A DNA stretch of 64,000 nucleotides from the NCBI GenBank assembly GCA_002068015.1, contig MVRV01000077.1, positions 1 to 64,000 on the forward strand. Reading direction: 5' to 3'. Below, one piece after another: positions 47,518 through 56,574 of the stretch. The stretch is from Smithella sp. PtaU1.Bin162. GTDB taxonomy: Bacteria > Desulfobacterota > Syntrophia > Syntrophales > Smithellaceae. Below the pieces are notes generated by a model that saw nothing but the letters and a program-made list of their open reading frames with translations, was not told where the DNA came from and made no database searches. The first letter of the stretch is position 1. Each line of letters begins with the position of its first letter. The position numbers and the translations under genes were made by a program.

Positions 47518-48825
47518 TTGTTAGAAGGACTGGGCAGCGTTTCTAAAATTCCCGAATTGCAAAGAAGAATTTTGTATACATTTCTTCTTTTGGCTGTTTA
47601 CAGGGTTGGCGTATTTATTCCGACGCCGGGCATTGATAACGCCGCGTTATTGGCTTTTTTTGAGCAGGCGCGCGGTTCGATGCTGGGATTAATGGATATG
47701 TTTGCCGGTGGTGCTTTAAGCTCATTTTCTATTTTTGCTTTAGGCATAATGCCTTACATCAGTTCTTCGATCATTTTGCAATTATTGACTGTAGCCATTC
47801 CCCATCTGGAGCGGCTTTCCAAGGAAGGCGAAACCGGACGCCGAAAGATTACTCAGTATACTCGTTACGGTACAATTATTCTAAGTGTAATTCAGGGATT
47901 CGGTATTGCTTACGGCTTGCAGCATATGGCGAGTCCTTCCGGTGCGCCGATTGTTTTACAGCCGGGACTGTCGTTTATAATTATGACAGTCATAACACTT
48001 ACTGCCGGTACTGCTTTTATCATGTGGCTTGGTGAAACGATTACGGAAAAAGGTATTGGTAATGGTATTTCATTAATAATATTTGCTGGTATCGTTTGCC
48101 GCCTTCCTGCGGGCATTGTCAGTACCTGGGATTTATATGTCGCCGGTGAATTACATTTCCTGGTTGTGTTATTTATATTGATTTTAATGGTGGCGGTTGT
48201 TGCTGCCATAGTGTTTGTAGAAGCCGGGCAGCGCCGTATTCCTGTTCAGTATGCCAAAAGAATTGTCGGACGTAAAATGTATGGAGGACAGACAACTCAT
48301 CTGCCGCTGAAAATAAATTCGGCCGGAGTTATTCCGCCGATCTTTGCTTCGTCGGTAATTATGTTTCCGGCGACGATAGCAAATTTCGCGCCGCAAGGAT
48401 GGATGAAAGATATATCCGAGTATCTGATGCCGGGCAGGTTAGGTTATGAATTGTTATATGTTGCTTTTATCTTTTTCTTTTGCTTTTTTTACACGGCGGT
48501 AACTTTTAAGCCTGATGATGTTGCAGAAAACATGAAAAAATTCGGCGGATATGTCCCGGGAATACGACCAGGCAAAAAGACAGCTGAATACATTGAGGAT
48601 ATTCTGGAAAAATTGACTTTTAGCGGTGCTATTTATGTTTCTGCCGTTTGTGTATTGCCCAGTATTTTAATTACGCAATTTAATATACCCTTTTACTTCG
48701 GGGGAACGTCGCTGTTGATTGTTGTTGGAGTGGCAATGGATACCGCCGGCCAGGTGGAGTCACATTTATTGACAAGGCAATACGAAGGATTTATGAAGAA
48801 AGGTCACATTGCCCGCAGGCGTTAG
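47518..48825 (+). CDS. secY: Preprotein translocase subunit SecY
   Basis: The 435-residue channel protein has ten membrane segments and starts at TTG 47518 (MLEGLGSVSKIPELQRR). The plug region, the QRRIPVQYAKR cytosolic loop and VGVAMDTAGQVESHLLTRQYEGFMKKG at the end are conserved. Its partner SecE is at 24699-24902. Confidence 0.97.
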   Translation: MLEGLGSVSKIPELQRRILYTFLLLAVYRVGVFIPTPGIDNAALLAFFEQARGSMLGLMDMFAGGALSSFSIFALGIMPYISSSIILQLLTVAIPHLERLSKEGETGRRKITQYTRYGTIILSVIQGFGIAYGLQHMASPSGAPIVLQPGLSFIIMTVITLTAGTAFIMWLGETITEKGIGNGISLIIFAGIVCRLPAGIVSTWDLYVAGELHFLVVLFILILMVAVVAAIVFVEAGQRRIPVQYAKRIVGRKMYGGQTTHLPLKINSAGVIPPIFASSVIMFPATIANFAPQGWMKDISEYLMPGRLGYELLYVAFIFFFCFFYTAVTFKPDDVAENMKKFGGYVPGIRPGKKTAEYIEDILEKLTFSGAIYVSAVCVLPSILITQFNIPFYFGGTSLLIVVGVAMDTAGQVESHLLTRQYEGFMKKGHIARRR

Positions 48826-48849
48826 TACAAATTTTCCTGAAGGTAACAA

Positions 48850-49599
48850 ATGCTGATTTTAAAACTTCCGGAAGAAATTGAAAAAGCGAGGGCAAGTAAC
48901 TATATTGTTGCCGAGGTTTTAAGTAAGCTGAGAGAAAAAGTAAAACCGGGTGTAACAACCAGAGAATTGGACAAGTTTGCCGAGGAAATTGCTGAGAAAA
49001 GGGGTGCCAAACCGGCATTTAAAGGTTACCGGGGTTATCCCCATTCACTTTGTACCTCGATTAACGATCAGGTTGTCCATGGAATGCCTTCTGCGCGGGT
49101 GTTGAAAGAAGGCGATATAGTTGGTTTGGATTTTGGTGTTTGTTACAAAGGTTTTTTCGGCGATGCGTCCATAACATTGCCGGTAGGAGATGTATCTCTC
49201 GAGGCTCTCAAGCTCATCGAAGTAACAGAAGAGAGCCTTTATGCCGGTATCAAACAGGCCAACGACGGCAACAGATTGGGAGATATATCTGCTGCTGTAC
49301 AGTTAACGGTGGAAGCGGCCGGTTATTCCGTGGTGCGGGATTTCGTGGGTCATGGTATCGGCCGAAACCTGCACGAGGAACCGCAAATTCCTAATTTCGG
49401 GAAAAAAGGTCGCGGGATTGAATTGAAAAGCGGCATGATCCTGGCTATTGAGCCGATGGTGAATCAGGGTGATTATAAAGTAAAGGTTTTGTCGGACGGC
49501 TGGACAGTGGTAACTCAAGATGGAAAACTGTCGGCTCATTTTGAGCATTCGATAGCAATTACTGATAACGGGCCAGACATTTTAAGTAAATTGAGATAA
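48850..49599 (+). CDS. map: Methionine aminopeptidase, type I
   Basis: The 249-residue metalloprotease removes initiator methionine. Expected ligands lie in DFGVCYKGFFGDASIT (two aspartates), GHGIGRNLHEEP (histidine), IEPMV (glutamate) and AHFEHS (glutamate). It follows secY, as in many bacteria. Confidence 0.97.
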   Translation: MLILKLPEEIEKARASNYIVAEVLSKLREKVKPGVTTRELDKFAEEIAEKRGAKPAFKGYRGYPHSLCTSINDQVVHGMPSARVLKEGDIVGLDFGVCYKGFFGDASITLPVGDVSLEALKLIEVTEESLYAGIKQANDGNRLGDISAAVQLTVEAAGYSVVRDFVGHGIGRNLHEEPQIPNFGKKGRGIELKSGMILAIEPMVNQGDYKVKVLSDGWTVVTQDGKLSAHFEHSIAITDNGPDILSKLR

Positions 49600-49650
49600 T
49601 TTATTTCTTTATTCGGGTGATGGAATAGGGAAGCGTGAAGAAAGCAAAGT

Positions 49651-49869
49651 ATGGCCAAAGAAGAAGCAATAGAAGTTGAAGGTCGGGTCATTGAACCGCT
49701 ACCTAATGCCATGTTTCGGGTAGAACTGGAAAACGGGCATAAGGTATTGGCTCATATTTCCGGTAAGATGAGGATGCATTTTATAAAAATTCTGCCGGGT
49801 GATAAGGTAACTGTAGAGCTTTCACCTTATGATCTGACACGAGGCCGGATTACCTACAGGACCAAATAA
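49651..49869 (+). CDS. infA: Translation initiation factor IF-1
   Basis: The 72-residue OB-fold protein has [19 protein letters not shown] and the final RGRITYR. It occupies the ribosomal A site during initiation. Confidence 0.98.
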   Translation: MAKEEAIEVEGRVIEPLPNAMFRVELENGHKVLAHISGKMRMHFIKILPGDKVTVELSPYDLTRGRITYRTK

Positions 49870-49902
49870 ATATTTTTTTAACGCGGATAAGGAGTTGGGA
49901 GC

Positions 49903-50016
49903 GTGAAAGTAAGATCGTCGGTAAAAAAAATATGTGAGAAGTGTAAGATTGTTAAACGAAAAGGTGTTTTGCGCGTAATTTGTGAAAACCCTAAACATAA
50001 ACAGCGTCAGGGATAG
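49903..50016 (+). CDS. rpmJ: 50S ribosomal protein L36
   Basis: This 37-residue L36 runs from GTG 49903 to TAG 50016 and begins [16 protein letters not shown]11-x2-C14-x12-C27-x4-H32 form the zinc site. GGAG lies upstream. It was found by translating the gap between infA and rpsM. Confidence 0.96.
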   Translation: MKVRSSVKKICEKCKIVKRKGVLRVICENPKHKQRQG

Positions 50017-50044
50017 TTTGTGAAAGATTGGGAGGTTATATAAG

Positions 50045-50413
50045 GTGGCACGACTTGCAGGAGTTGATTTACCCAAAAATAAAAGAATGGGAGTTGCTTT
50101 AACTTACATTTACGGCATTGGTCCAACGAAGGCAAAGCAGATTCTCAAAGACTCGGGTGTCAGTCCGGATACAAAAACAGATGAATTGGCTGACTCGGAA
50201 ATATCGGCAATTAGAAATATTATTGATAAAGAACATAAGGTTGAAGGAGACCTGCGTCGTGATATATCCATGTCGATTAAGAGACTGATGGATATCGGTG
50301 CTTATCGGGGACTTCGCCATCGTAAAGGTTTGCCGGTGCGAGGACAGAGAACGCATACCAACGGCAGAACGAGAAAAGGGCCCAGACGTGCTATTGCTGG
50401 CAAGAAAAAGTAA
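50045..50413 (+). CDS. rpsM: 30S ribosomal protein S13
   Basis: The 122-residue S13 starts at GTG 50045 ([14 protein letters not shown]). [14 protein letters not shown] and [19 protein letters not shown] are conserved; the latter contacts P-site tRNA. Confidence 0.98.
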   Translation: MARLAGVDLPKNKRMGVALTYIYGIGPTKAKQILKDSGVSPDTKTDELADSEISAIRNIIDKEHKVEGDLRRDISMSIKRLMDIGAYRGLRHRKGLPVRGQRTHTNGRTRKGPRRAIAGKKK

Positions 50414-50440
50414 TTGGACTTACTTTGATCCGGAGGAAAA

Positions 50441-50833
50441 ATGGTAAAAGCAGTTAGAAAAACAGGTAAGAAAAAAGAAAAGAAAAATATTACTGACGGG
50501 GTTGCACATATTCAATCCACTTTTAATAATACGATTGTAACTATCACTGATTTATCCGGCAATGTAATTGCCTGGTCAACCGCCGGACTCCAGGGTTTTA
50601 AAGGGTCGCGTAAAAGTACTCCCTTTGCAGCTCAGATGGCGGCGGAAGATGCCGTACGCAAAGCCAAGGAACAGGGAATGCGCAGAGTGCAGGTTTATAT
50701 AAAAGGTCCGGGAGCCGGTCGGGAATCGGCATTACGTTCATTACAACTGGCTGGTCTGACAATAACAATGATTCGTGATGTGACTCCTGTGCCTCATAAT
50801 GGATGCAGACCACCGAAGCGTCGCAGGGTCTAA
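50441..50833 (+). CDS. rpsK: 30S ribosomal protein S11
   Basis: The 130-residue S11 has [20 protein letters not shown] and the C-terminal [27 protein letters not shown] precedes ATG 50441. Confidence 0.98.
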   Translation: MVKAVRKTGKKKEKKNITDGVAHIQSTFNNTIVTITDLSGNVIAWSTAGLQGFKGSRKSTPFAAQMAAEDAVRKAKEQGMRRVQVYIKGPGAGRESALRSLQLAGLTITMIRDVTPVPHNGCRPPKRRRV

Positions 50834-50886
50834 TCGGGTAAAATAAGAAATAACGAATAATAATTGGGTAATAAGGGAGGCATTTT

Positions 50887-51516
50887 TTGGCAAGATATAC
50901 GGATTCCTCATGCAGATTGTGTCGCCGGGAAGGATTAAAACTCTTTCTTAAAGGTGACAGGTGCTATTCGGAAAAGTGTGCTTTTGAAAGAAGGGGTTAT
51001 GCTCCGGGACAACATGGTCAGTCGCATAAGAAGCAAAACTCTGATTATGGTGTTCAATTACGTGAAAAACAGAAGCTCAAGAGAATGTACCGCCTTTTGG
51101 AAAAGCAGTTTCGCGGGTATTTTGATAAAGGTGATCAATTAAAAGGTATTACGGGAACAAATTTACTCGTGCTCTTGGAAAGAAGAATGGATAATATGAT
51201 TTTCCGTATGGGCTTTTCCAGTTCCCGGGACGAAGCAAGGCAACTGGTTACTCATGGCCATTTTTTAGTTAATGGCAAACCGGTAAATATTCCATCATAT
51301 TTACTGAGGACGGGAGATGTAATTACCGTTAAAGAGGGCAGCCGCAAAATCACACGGATACTGGAAGCTATGGAAACAGTGGCCCGTCGCGGTGTGCCGC
51401 ATTGGCTGGCATTGGATAAAGATAACTTCAGCGCTTCAATTAAAATGCTGCCGGTACGTGAAGATTTAACGATGCCGGTTGCGGAACAGCTCATAGTAGA
51501 ACTTTATTCGAAGTAA
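50887..51516 (+). CDS. rpsD: 30S ribosomal protein S4
   Basis: The 209-residue S4 starts at TTG 50887 behind GGGAGG. It has the zinc cysteines in CRLCRREG and [11 protein letters not shown] and the S4 RNA-binding domain [22 protein letters not shown]. In E. coli S4 represses the alpha operon. Confidence 0.97.
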   Translation: MARYTDSSCRLCRREGLKLFLKGDRCYSEKCAFERRGYAPGQHGQSHKKQNSDYGVQLREKQKLKRMYRLLEKQFRGYFDKGDQLKGITGTNLLVLLERRMDNMIFRMGFSSSRDEARQLVTHGHFLVNGKPVNIPSYLLRTGDVITVKEGSRKITRILEAMETVARRGVPHWLALDKDNFSASIKMLPVREDLTMPVAEQLIVELYSK

Positions 51517-51557
51517 AAAACAAAATTTTATAAACCAGCTAAAGGGTGGGGTTAATT

Positions 51558-52550
51558 ATGCAGAGAAACTGGTCAAGTTTAATACGTCCCAAACGTATAG
51601 ATGTTGATGAAGCTACACATACTCGGTTTTATGGTGAATTTACCATTCAGCCGCTGGAAAGAGGATATGGGATTACATTAGGTAACGCCTTAAGACGGGT
51701 GCTGCTTTCTTCTATACGGGGAGCTGCTATTGTATCGATTAAAATTGATAATGTTTTACATGAATTTTCCACAATTCCCGGTGTTAAAGAAGATGTGACC
51801 GACGTAATTTTGAATCTAAAAGGAGTGCGTCTGAAGCTGGGGACGGCTGACACGAAAGTGGTGCATATTGACGTGTCGCAACCAGGTGTTATCAAAGCCG
51901 GTGATATTATCTCCGATGGAACAGTTGAGGTATTAAATCCTGATCATTACATTGCCACGATGTCGTCGGCAGGTGCTTCCTTTAAAGCGGAGTTGGTCGT
52001 AAAAATGGGTAAAGGATATATTCCGGCAAAAAAAGAACTGGATCCCGATCAACCCGAAGGTACGATTAATATCGATGCTATTTTCACACCGGTTAAAAAA
52101 GTTAATTATACCGTTTCCCATGCGCGTGTCGGACAAATCACCGATTTCGATAAACTGGTCCTGGAAGTATGGACCGACGGGAGTTTGAATCCGGAAGACG
52201 CCATTGCCTATTCGGCGAAAATATTGAAGCAACAGCTGGATGTTTTCATCAACTTTGAAGAAGTTGATGAAGAAATTCCACCGGAAGTGGAGGATGAAAA
52301 GGGCAATGTCAATGAGGTGTTATTGCGGTCGGTTGAGGATCTGGAACTGTCGGTGCGTTCAGCCAACTGTTTGAAGAATGCCGGAATCAATACAATCGGT
52401 GAACTGGTGCAAAGAACAGAAACCGAAATGCTTAAAACGAAAAATTTTGGCCGCAAATCGCTTTCCGAAATTAAAGATATTTTAAACGAGTACAATCTTA
52501 CTTTCGGAATGAAACTTGATTTTGCTCCATGGAACGAAAAAAGCGAATAA
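51558..52550 (+). CDS. rpoA: DNA-directed RNA polymerase subunit alpha
   Basis: The 330-residue alpha subunit has an N-terminal assembly domain ([19 protein letters not shown]) and a C-terminal domain (about 250-315) with [20 protein letters not shown] that binds UP elements and activators. ATG 51558 follows AGGGTGGGG. Confidence 0.98.
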   Translation: MQRNWSSLIRPKRIDVDEATHTRFYGEFTIQPLERGYGITLGNALRRVLLSSIRGAAIVSIKIDNVLHEFSTIPGVKEDVTDVILNLKGVRLKLGTADTKVVHIDVSQPGVIKAGDIISDGTVEVLNPDHYIATMSSAGASFKAELVVKMGKGYIPAKKELDPDQPEGTINIDAIFTPVKKVNYTVSHARVGQITDFDKLVLEVWTDGSLNPEDAIAYSAKILKQQLDVFINFEEVDEEIPPEVEDEKGNVNEVLLRSVEDLELSVRSANCLKNAGINTIGELVQRTETEMLKTKNFGRKSLSEIKDILNEYNLTFGMKLDFAPWNEKSE

Positions 52551-52611
52551 GATAACGGTGAAATATTATTTATTGTAGATTATTGATCGTCAGGAAAGGA
52601 AGATATTAGCA

Positions 52612-53031
52612 ATGTATCATGGTAAGGCGGGCAGAAAGCTGGGTAGAACTTCCAGCCATAAAGAAGCCATGCTTCGTAATATGGTTACTTCCGTGATTAA
52701 ACATGAAAGTATTCGTACGACAGACTGCAAGGCAAAAGAATTAAAAAAGCTGGCGGAGAAAATGGTTACTCTTGGTAAGAGAGGTGATTTACATGCACGC
52801 CGTCAGGCCCTGTCTGTTATTCGGGACAAGGCTACTGTTTCCAAGCTTTTTGGTGAACTTTCGGAACGTTATCGTACCCGTAGCGGAGGATATACCAGGA
52901 TAGTGAAAATAGGGTATCGTTTCGGCGACAATGCGCCTGTTTCCATTTTGGAATTTATTGACGATGGAAAGAAAAAAGAAAAAGCCAAATCCAAGGCAAA
53001 AGCTAAAGTTAAAGAAGAAGCGGCTAAATAA
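52612..53031 (+). CDS. rplQ: 50S ribosomal protein L17
   Basis: The 139-residue L17 begins [22 protein letters not shown] lysine-alanine-rich tail ([15 protein letters not shown]) extends beyond the core. It closes the alpha operon and is followed by a strong terminator. Confidence 0.97.
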   Translation: MYHGKAGRKLGRTSSHKEAMLRNMVTSVIKHESIRTTDCKAKELKKLAEKMVTLGKRGDLHARRQALSVIRDKATVSKLFGELSERYRTRSGGYTRIVKIGYRFGDNAPVSILEFIDDGKKKEKAKSKAKAKVKEEAAK

Positions 53032-53060
53032 GCTGTACCTTCAAATTCAGCAAATACTTA

Positions 53061-53089
53061 AGGCAGGGGAAAATACCCTGCCTTTTTTT
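53061..53089 (+). terminator. Intrinsic terminator after rplQ
   Basis: GGCAGGG (53062-53068) pairs with CCCTGCC (53076-53082) across a short A-rich loop, and seven T residues follow. This ends the 15-kb block of ribosomal and RNA-polymerase genes. Confidence 0.88.
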
Positions 53090-53123
53090 ATTCTTGTATT
53101 TCAATCTCAAAAAATGTATTTAT

Positions 53124-53246
53124 TGCACATCCACTTTCTGTGGCTAACTTTGTTGTCATCGTCGTCGGCTTCCTCAACGTATTAGTATAATACGCCTCCG
53201 AAGCCTCCTCCTTGACACCGCGTTATCCTTTGAAAGTGAATGTGCA
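53124..53246. mobile_element. MITE-like large hairpin B (123 bp)
   Basis: The ends TGCACATCCACTTTC (53124-53138) and GAAAGTGAATGTGCA (53232-53246) are inverted with one mismatch. Pairing continues through TAAC, TGTCATC and GGCTTCC segments to a centre CGTATTA-GTA-TAATACG. It encodes no protein. The folded form is one long imperfect hairpin, similar in layout and centre to hairpin A at 4610-4775. Confidence 0.65.
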
Positions 53247-53255
53247 TAAATTTAG

Positions 53256-53298
53256 CTGAAGGCCGATTTTTAAAGGCTTTTAGCCGAAAGGTCTTCAG
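53256..53298 (+). repeat. Hairpin before the EF-Tu-domain-2-like gene
   Basis: CTGAAGGCC (53256-53264) pairs with GGTCTTCAG (53290-53298), allowing one G-T pair, and TTTT follows. It could be a weak terminator or leader structure for the gene at 53325. Confidence 0.4.
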
Positions 53299-53324
53299 TT
53301 TTAATAAGCTAGAAGGAGGTTAAT

Positions 53325-53585
53325 ATGGCAGAGCAAAAAATTGGTGAAGTAGTTAAATTCTTTTCCAAGCCGTCGGTTGCTGCGGTAAAAATTACCGCTG
53401 GTGAATTGAATGTTGGTGACAGTGTTAAATTCTCCGGACACACCACCGATTTTACCGATGTTATCAATTCCATGGAGGTTGACAACAAACAGGTGCAAAA
53501 AGCTGTTGTCGGTGATTTCATCGGCGTGAAGGTTTCCGATCGTGTACGTCCCGGTGATGAAGTACTTAAGGTTATACCTGATTAA
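53325..53585 (+). CDS. Small translation elongation factor-like protein (EF-Tu domain 2 fold)
   Basis: The 86-residue protein has the beta-barrel pattern of EF-Tu/IF-2 domain 2: IGEVVKFF..VAAVKI..GELNVGDSVKF..GVKVSDRVRPGDEVLKV. It has no GTPase domain, so it cannot act as an elongation factor alone. Such solo-domain proteins are known as a family but have no defined function. AGGAGGT precedes ATG 53325. It stands alone between the terminator region and phoB. Confidence 0.82.
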   Translation: MAEQKIGEVVKFFSKPSVAAVKITAGELNVGDSVKFSGHTTDFTDVINSMEVDNKQVQKAVVGDFIGVKVSDRVRPGDEVLKVIPD

Positions 53586-53952
53586 CCGCCGGCCAATTTT
53601 GATTATTCTTGCGAACTCATTCCCATCAGATAAAATCGATGTTCAGGGGTGGTATGCGCTTTTATTTCCTGAAAAGTATTTTCCGACATAAGATACAGGT
53701 ACGCAGATAAATTCTTGTCTGAGTTAGAGTTGGATCACAGCAACAAAGAGGTATTTTGATCATCGTTATAAAGGGCTTAAAGTACACCGGACAATCTATA
53801 ATTGTTGTCCTTGCATCTGCCGTAATTTTGAACCATCACGGATTGATGGAGTCCATAATATTAAGTTAGGCGAATCTTGGATGAAGAATTCTTGACAATT
53901 GCGCTGATGTTGGCGAAAATCACCACCTATAGGTTTACTTTAGGAAATCAAA
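53586..53952. other. Gene-free region upstream of phoB
   Basis: No convincing gene is present. A GGACAA/TTGTCC hairpin occurs at 53789-53810. TTGACA at 53892-53897 is followed 17 bp later by GAAAAT, a possible weak phoB promoter. No clear Pho-box repeat was seen. Confidence 0.45.
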
Positions 53953-54675
53953 ATGCCGTCTAAAACAATACTTGTTGTTGATGATGAAAAGGATATTGTT
54001 GATCTTATCGCGTATAATCTAGCGCAGGAGGGATTAGCTGTTATTCGGGCTTACGACGGAGAGAAGGCGCTGCAGCTTGTTAAACTTAAAGCACCCGATC
54101 TTATCCTGCTGGATTTGATGCTTCCCGGTATCAACGGCTTGGATGTCTGCCGCATTATCCGCGCCAAACCGGAAACGGCGGCTATTCCCATTATCATGCT
54201 GACCGCCAAGGGTGAAGATGTGGACAAGGTTGTCGGTCTGGAAATGGGAGCCGATGATTACATTACCAAGCCGTTTAGTGTCCGGGAGTTGATTGCCCGT
54301 ATTCGTACTGTTCTTCGCCGGTCGGCGTTTAGAGATGAAAGCCGTGAAAAGGAAATCTTTGATTTCCGGGAATTGCATATTGATTATCAATCATATGAAA
54401 TAACCATGGGAGGACGAAAAATCGAATTGGGGCCTACTGAAATGAAATTGCTGATGTTTTTTACCCGTCATCCGGGACGTGTCTATTCCCGGGATCAGCT
54501 GTTGGATCATGTCTGGGGTGATGAGGCTTTTGTAGAACCACGTACAGTGGATGTTCACATCAGCCGGCTCCGCTCCGCCATAGAAACAGATAAAGAAAAG
54601 CCCGAATACGTTTTGACCGTCCGTGGTATCGGTTACAAATTCACCGATGAGAAGCAATCCGGGATTACAGTTTAA
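53953..54675 (+). CDS. phoB: Phosphate regulon response regulator PhoB
   Basis: The 240-residue OmpR-family regulator has a receiver domain with D10, D11, phosphoacceptor D54 and K106, and a winged-helix DNA-binding domain (about 130-232) ending RTVDVHISRLRSAIE and VRGIGYKF. Its likely partner PhoR is encoded at 59978-61720. Position next to pstS makes PhoB more likely than another OmpR paralogue. Confidence 0.93.
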   Translation: MPSKTILVVDDEKDIVDLIAYNLAQEGLAVIRAYDGEKALQLVKLKAPDLILLDLMLPGINGLDVCRIIRAKPETAAIPIIMLTAKGEDVDKVVGLEMGADDYITKPFSVRELIARIRTVLRRSAFRDESREKEIFDFRELHIDYQSYEITMGGRKIELGPTEMKLLMFFTRHPGRVYSRDQLLDHVWGDEAFVEPRTVDVHISRLRSAIETDKEKPEYVLTVRGIGYKFTDEKQSGITV

Positions 54676-54768
54676 AAAAAAGTGCCGTATTTATTGCAGC
54701 TAATTTCCCCATGCCGTTTTCGGAATGACCGTCTTTTGCCCGGATTAATCTGAGAGTGGTACATCTCT

Positions 54769-54913
54769 TTTTCATCAAATCTTCACATCATTATTAAATT
54801 CAATGACATTCGCTGAAAACAAAGTCAATGAAGGTTAAAGCGGAAGTGGAATTGATCCCGAAAGCATTACACCGTTTTTTTATTTCTTCATCATGCTGTC
54901 ATCAAATTGTAAT
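54769..54913 (+). promoter_or_regulatory. Pho-box-like repeats upstream of pstS
   Basis: CTGTCATCAAA-TTGTAATATTT (54896-54917) is a tandem pair of 11-mers like the PhoB box (consensus about CTGTCAT-A4-CTGTCAT). A second pair, TTTTCATCAAA-TCTTCACATCA, lies near 54769-54790. The first ends about 43 bp before the pstS ATG, suited to activation. Confidence 0.55.
54846..54865 (+). repeat. Second copy of the GTGGAATTGATCCCGAAAGC repeat
   Basis: Identical over 20 bases to 22310-22329, but without the right arm that makes the first copy a hairpin. It lies between phoB and pstS. Confidence 0.7.
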
Positions 54914-54959
54914 ATTTCATGTGTATATTACATGCAAATAACATTATGGAGGAAAAAAG

Positions 54960-55784
54960 ATGATCAGCATAGTTAAAAAAATAATTTCCGGTATGGCCTT
55001 GGTTGTTTTAACGGCCGGTTTTGCGTTTGCCGCCGAGTCGGTAGTAATTAAGGGTTCGACCACCGTCTTGCCTATTACTCAGGCCGCACTGGAAGCTTTC
55101 ATGAAGGACAACCCGGGCGTGCAGATATCACTTTCCGGCGGTGGTTCCGGTGAAGGAATTAAAGCTCTGCTTGATAAGGGCACCAATATCGCCAACTCTT
55201 CACGGGAAATTAAGAAGGAAGAAATTAATCTCGCTGCTTCCAAAGGTATCAAACCGGTAGCGCACGTCGTGGCTTATGACGCGATAATTCCTATAGTTAA
55301 CCCCAAAAACAAGGTTAAAGGTCTTTCCATCGACCAGTTGAGCCAAATCTATCAGGGGAAAATCACCAACTGGAAAGAAATAGGCGGCGATGATCTGAAA
55401 ATAGTCGTCATTTCCCGCGATTCATCTTCAGGAACATTTGAATCCTGGGATCATTTTGTAATGAAGAAAAACAAGGTAACGCCCCGAGCACAGATGCTGG
55501 CATCAAATGGTGCAATTGTTACGGCGATTGCGAAAAACAGATATGCGATAGGTTATCTGGGAATGGGCTATCTCAACAAGAGCGTTAAAGCATTGATGGT
55601 AAACGATGTTGTTGCTTCAGCGGAAACGGCGCTAGCCAAACAGTATCCTCTTTCCCGTGAACTCTATATGTACACCAACGGTGAACCGCAGGGTGTAACC
55701 GCCAGGTTTATCGAGTTCCTCAAAAGCCCTGCCGGCCAGAAGATTGTGAAAAAAGAAGGTTTTGTGCCGATCGCGGCAAAATAA
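54960..55784 (+). CDS. pstS: Phosphate ABC transporter periplasmic binding protein PstS
   Basis: The 274-residue protein has a signal peptide (cleavage likely after AFA at about 24) and phosphate-binding segments GSTTVLPI, SSREI and RDSSSGTFE. It delivers phosphate, and by family knowledge arsenate to some extent, to PstCA. GGAGG precedes the ATG, and Pho-box-like repeats lie upstream. Confidence 0.95.
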   Translation: MISIVKKIISGMALVVLTAGFAFAAESVVIKGSTTVLPITQAALEAFMKDNPGVQISLSGGGSGEGIKALLDKGTNIANSSREIKKEEINLAASKGIKPVAHVVAYDAIIPIVNPKNKVKGLSIDQLSQIYQGKITNWKEIGGDDLKIVVISRDSSSGTFESWDHFVMKKNKVTPRAQMLASNGAIVTAIAKNRYAIGYLGMGYLNKSVKALMVNDVVASAETALAKQYPLSRELYMYTNGEPQGVTARFIEFLKSPAGQKIVKKEGFVPIAAK

Positions 55785-55819
55785 ACCAAGGGAAGTTTTC
55801 CCCAATGACATGCTTAAAA

Positions 55820-55852
55820 TTAAGCGACCCCCTGGTGGGAGGGGATCGCTTA
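55820..55852 (+). terminator. Stable hairpin after pstS
   Basis: TAAGCGACCCC (55821-55831) pairs with GGGGATCGCTTA (55841-55852) with one bulged A. No T-run follows, so it is more likely an mRNA-stabilising or partial-termination hairpin that raises pstS output above the rest of the operon. Confidence 0.6.
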
Positions 55853-55975
55853 GCCTAATAACTTTTAACGATTCTCTCATAGTCCGTTGGGTTTCCCGGG
55901 ACAAGCAATGTCAAGGAGATGATTTTTGGGCTTGTCTCGAGAAAAAGATTAAAAAAATCAAGAGATTCCTTTTTG

Positions 55976-56005
55976 TTGAAAAAGAGCAACCCTTACATAT
56001 ATAAT
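55976..56005 (+). promoter_or_regulatory. Sigma-70 promoter upstream of arsC-pst
   Basis: TTGAAA (55976-55981), an 18-bp spacer and a perfect TATAAT (56000-56005) suggest a start near 56012, giving arsC and possibly pstCAB-phoUR a promoter separate from that of pstS. Confidence 0.6.
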
Positions 56006-56026
56006 GAACTAAAATTAGTAAGTTCA
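56005..56026 (+). promoter_or_regulatory. Candidate operator at the arsC promoter
   Basis: TGAACT (56005-56010) and AGTTCA (56021-56026) are a perfect 6-bp inverted repeat two helical turns apart, overlapping the -10 end and the transcription start. A repressor bound here, for example of ArsR type, would block the promoter; the identity of the regulator is a guess. Confidence 0.45.
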
Positions 56027-56079
56027 CATTTTTTCGTAATAATACATTGTTGTGAAAGTATTTTTGATGTGAGGTAGAA

Positions 56080-56514
56080 ATGGCAAAGATAAAGGTTTTA
56101 TTCTTGTGCACCGGTAATTCCGCCCGCAGTCAAATGGCGGAAGCATTCTTAAAAAAATATGCGGGTGATAAATATGATGTCTACAGCGCTGGCATCGAAC
56201 CTCAGGAAATCAATCCTCTGACCAGGGAAGTCATGCAGGAGATCGGCATTGATCTGCGTGACCAATACTCAAAGCATGTAAATGTGTACATGGGTAAAAT
56301 GCATTTTGGGTATTTGATTACTGTTTGTTCTGATGCGGAAGAAAAATGTCCGTCCACTTTTCCCGGTATCGGCAACCGGCTTCATTGGTTTTTTGAAGAT
56401 CCTGCGTCCTTTGACGTACCGGAAAACGAAAGGTTGCAGAAATTCCGGAAAATACGCGATAAAATAGATCAGCGAATCAAGAAATGGTTGAAGAAACAGG
56501 TTGATAATAATTGA
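56080..56514 (+). CDS. arsC: Thioredoxin-type arsenate reductase (low-molecular-weight phosphatase fold)
   Basis: The 144-residue protein starts with the P-loop CTGNSARS (C10 and R16). C83 and C90 in CSDAEEKCP match C82 and C89 of the S. aureus pI258 enzyme, so all three cysteines of the thioredoxin-coupled arsenate reduction relay are present. A protein-tyrosine phosphatase would lack the C83/C90 pair. It sits between pstS and pstC, 60 bp before the latter. Confidence 0.87.
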   Translation: MAKIKVLFLCTGNSARSQMAEAFLKKYAGDKYDVYSAGIEPQEINPLTREVMQEIGIDLRDQYSKHVNVYMGKMHFGYLITVCSDAEEKCPSTFPGIGNRLHWFFEDPASFDVPENERLQKFRKIRDKIDQRIKKWLKKQVDNN

Positions 56515-56574
56515 CATCAGACTTGCCGGTCTGAAATAATTGTAAAGCAGTGGAAATATATTGCGGAATAAAAA

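Noticed and set aside
52931-53185. Open frame running from rplQ through the terminator
   Set aside because: It crosses a clear intrinsic terminator and enters hairpin B in an unrelated frame.
53892-53920. Confident phoB promoter (TTGACA-17-GAAAAT)
   Set aside because: The -10 element is poor, so I only mention it in the gene-free region entry.
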